The translations under genes and the position numbers were made by a program. Shown here one piece after another: positions 53,720 through 64,000 of a stretch of 64,000 nt of DNA. The DNA comes from Dirofilaria immitis (Eukaryota > Nematoda > Chromadorea > Rhabditida > Onchocercidae): assembly GCA_024305405.1 (NCBI GenBank), contig JAKNDB010000103.1, forward strand, positions 1,178,001 through 1,242,000, written 5' to 3'. The stretch's first letter is position 1. Each line of letters begins with the position of its first letter. Under the pieces are notes generated by a model. That model was not told where the DNA came from and searched no databases. It saw only the letters and a list, made by a program, of their open reading frames with translations.

Positions 53720-53925
53720 CATGCTTGCATTTTATATTTAATTGATGCATGCTTGCATTTTATATTTAATTGATGCATGCTTGCAATTTATATTTAATTG
53801 ATGCATGCTTGCATTTTATATTTAATTGATGCATGCTTGCATTTTATATTTAATTGATGCATGCTTGCATTTTATATTTAATTGATGCATGCTTGCATTT
53901 TATATTTAATTGATGCATGCTTACT
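53720..53925. repeat. 28-bp minisatellite, about 7 copies
   Basis: Tandem copies of the unit CATGCTTGCATTTTATATTT plus AATTGATG, starting at 53720, 53748, 53776, 53804, 53832, 53860 and 53888, with a truncated eighth. The copies are almost identical (one T-to-A change in the third). Each junction creates GCATGC. It lies about 100 bp from the tRNA-Lys gene. Confidence 0.97.
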
Positions 53926-54631
53926 ATGCTTTATTTTATCGAATTATTTTCATTAAATTTTTTTTTTTTCAATGATTAGTTAATGAAGTAAGATAATGAA
54001 TGTTGAATAGTTGCAAAGATTTAATGGCTGAAGAAAATGAAATAAACAAATGAGAACAGCTGCTATTACAGCATCCGTTTCTCAACCCTCACAAATCAAA
54101 TCAATTTATCATTTAGTCGATCGATAACGCTAACGGCATGTATTTTTGCCCTATCTTTGTTATAATAGGAAAAAAGGAGGAAATGATAAGATTTACTTAC
54201 AAATAGCTTAAATTTTGTGGATAATTATATTTTGTTGCCGATACATTTTCATACATTGATCCTTTTATCGTTAAACAAAAATAATCTGATATTATCAAAA
54301 GGAATCTTTGTTCTAATAATTTCCTCCCAAGTTAATTTATTTATACCATGTTTTCGCTGATACTGTAAATATTAGAGCTTATTTTTCGTCGTATTGTAAT
54401 ATACAAAAATCGAATATTGTATCAATTGATATGCTGATGCAAAGTTTTTAACAATTTAAGTCATCTATTCATTACCAAAATGAAACCATTATTAAGTATA
54501 ATGATTTATTTTTGTGGTTTTTCGTAATACCGTAAATGTAAACGTTTCTTTTCTACGATATAAATATGTATACTATGTCAGTTAGTACATTTTACAAAAA
54601 TTTGGCATTATTTCATTTTAAATTTTCATTT

Positions 54632-54634
54632 CAG
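54632..54634 (+). promoter_or_regulatory. Candidate trans-splice acceptor for the sphingomyelinase gene
   Basis: AATTTTCATTTCAG ends here, about 90 nt before the ATG at 54725. It fits an SL acceptor, but the distance is longer than for other genes in this window. Confidence 0.35.
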
Positions 54635-54724
54635 TAAATTAAACTTTGGTTGTAGTTTCTTCAACGATACATAAAACTCAACTTTAATTTTTAATTTTTC
54701 GTGGATAATTTTTAATCATCCGAA

Positions 54725-62900
<8,176 letters not shown>

Positions 62901-64000
62901 AAATGAAATGGATGAATAAAATTTTGGCAGTTGATAATATTTACATGTTCGTAATTGAATAATCATGAATAATCTTTATAATAAGCTTTTTTCTTCTCTA
63001 ATAATTAATTTTTACTAGTTTATATTAATATATAATTATTCAGTCCCTACCGTTATTGTCTTAATCAATATTTGATTCCTTAAAATTGTCTTAAAAATTT
63101 TTTAAATTAGCAAAATCATGAAAATTATCGCTAAATAATTATAATTTTATATACTGTGAAAGATGTGAACTTAGAAATTATAAATCTTGAATTAAAAATT
63201 ATGTTCAAATCGATAAAACTAATTTGCTAGCCTTAAATAACCAGAAAAATTATATTTAAATTAATAAAATTATAGCTTTAAAATTATTTTAGAAATTAAT
63301 CTTTAAATTTCGCCAAATCGCTAATTCTAAAGTAAGCTTTACAAATGCTTTGAAAAATGAAATTAAGAAAATTTTTGTTAAAATTTCATAGGCAATTATA
63401 AAATTATCAATCTTAGAAGTATAAACATGGAAATAATAAAACTATCCACAAATTTGATGAAAAAGAAATTATCGAAATAAGTTTAAAAATTATCGTTAAA
63501 TTAAAAAATTATAACTCTAAGAATTATTTTTAAATGAACGAAGTTGCAAGCCTTAAAATAATTTAAAAATTGCTTTTAAATTAATGAAGTGATAGTTTAA
63601 AAAATTATGTTTAAAATGCTCAAAATAAAGTTGCATTTTTACAATAAAACAATGTTAAAAATTATCCATAGAACGATTGGATTGTTATAAAAAAAAATCT
63701 TTTCTTAATATTATCCTATTCAATCAATTTTCCCATAAATTTAAATTTTAAAATATAAACAAATTATTTTGTTAAAATTATAATCGATTTGAAGTATGCA
63801 TCGTTTCTTATTTAATTTTAAAATCAATGCAATTTATATCATGATAAGGAAGTGAAAGAGAGAGAAAAGAAAGAGAAGAGGTAGAAGAGAGAGAGAAGAA
63901 AAAAGAGTAAAGAAAGAAGAAAAAGATACGAATGAAGGAAAATGAATTATTTTCATTTCTAACAAATATATGCATATATGTTTGTTTGCTTAATTATTAA
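62901..64000. other. 3' flank of the sphingomyelinase gene
   Basis: AT-rich DNA with many AATTAT/AAATTAT words and a purine-rich tract at about 63850-63935 (GAAAGAGAGAGAAAAG-like). It includes the sphingomyelinase 3' UTR; ATGAATAAAATT at about 62912-62923 offers a polyadenylation signal close to the stop. No further gene seen. Confidence 0.5.

Overview
This window is eukaryotic nuclear DNA, most likely from a nematode and probably a spirurid or filarial-type one. The reasons are: very AT-rich intergenic DNA; small exons of 50-300 bp bounded by GTAAGT-like donors and TTTTCAG or TTTTTAG acceptors; candidate SL trans-splice acceptors just upstream of start codons; and nematode-type gene families (acid sphingomyelinase, cathepsin-D-like protease, a short PTP, small secreted Cys-rich proteins). 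Genus and species cannot be fixed from the sequence alone. No spliced-leader RNA gene is present. All exon models come from reading splice sites, phases and protein families by eye. Only the final exon of the sphingomyelinase and the coding part of a few others are long open frames.

Layout. 1-12.1 kb: gene-poor AT-rich DNA with low-complexity repeats. 12.12-13.89 kb: a giant (TAA)n array. 16.1-29.5 kb, minus strand: three co-directional housekeeping genes in the order mars-1 (methionyl-tRNA synthetase), an AIMP1/EMAPII-like tRNA-binding protein, and ESF1 (nucleolar pre-rRNA processing), probably an operon. 30.5-31.1 kb: a direct repeat. 32.2-34.9 kb, plus: a compact protein tyrosine phosphatase. 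35.3-36.1 kb: a degenerate 28S rRNA fragment split by a 570-bp insertion. 37.0-40.5 kb: two head-to-head paralogous genes for secreted CXC/proline-rich proteins. 42.7-43.1 kb and 45.8 kb: isolated exon-like islands. 48.9-52.7 kb, minus: a cathepsin-D-like aspartic protease. 53.55 kb, minus: tRNA-Lys(UUU). 53.7 kb: a 28-bp minisatellite. 54.7-62.9 kb, plus: a 14-exon acid sphingomyelinase whose first intron contains a second giant array, (TTA)n. 62.9-64 kb: AT-rich flank.

The three minus-strand genes at 16-29 kb all serve translation. MetRS charges tRNA-Met, AIMP1 is a tRNA-binding scaffold of the multisynthetase complex, and ESF1 acts in 18S rRNA maturation. The protease and the sphingomyelinase are both lysosomal or secreted hydrolases.

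The most notable observations are these. Coding frames of five genes are repeatedly broken at short homopolymers (11 sites, nearly all a missing base), which looks like uncorrected long-read error rather than decay. MetRS and AIMP1 appear as separate adjacent genes. The secreted CXC-repeat paralog pair is a family I do not recognise. A 39-bp in-frame tandem duplication in ESF1 copies a splice acceptor. A 28S fragment carries an insertion at one exact point. A kilobase-scale triplet array sits in the sphingomyelinase signal-peptide intron.
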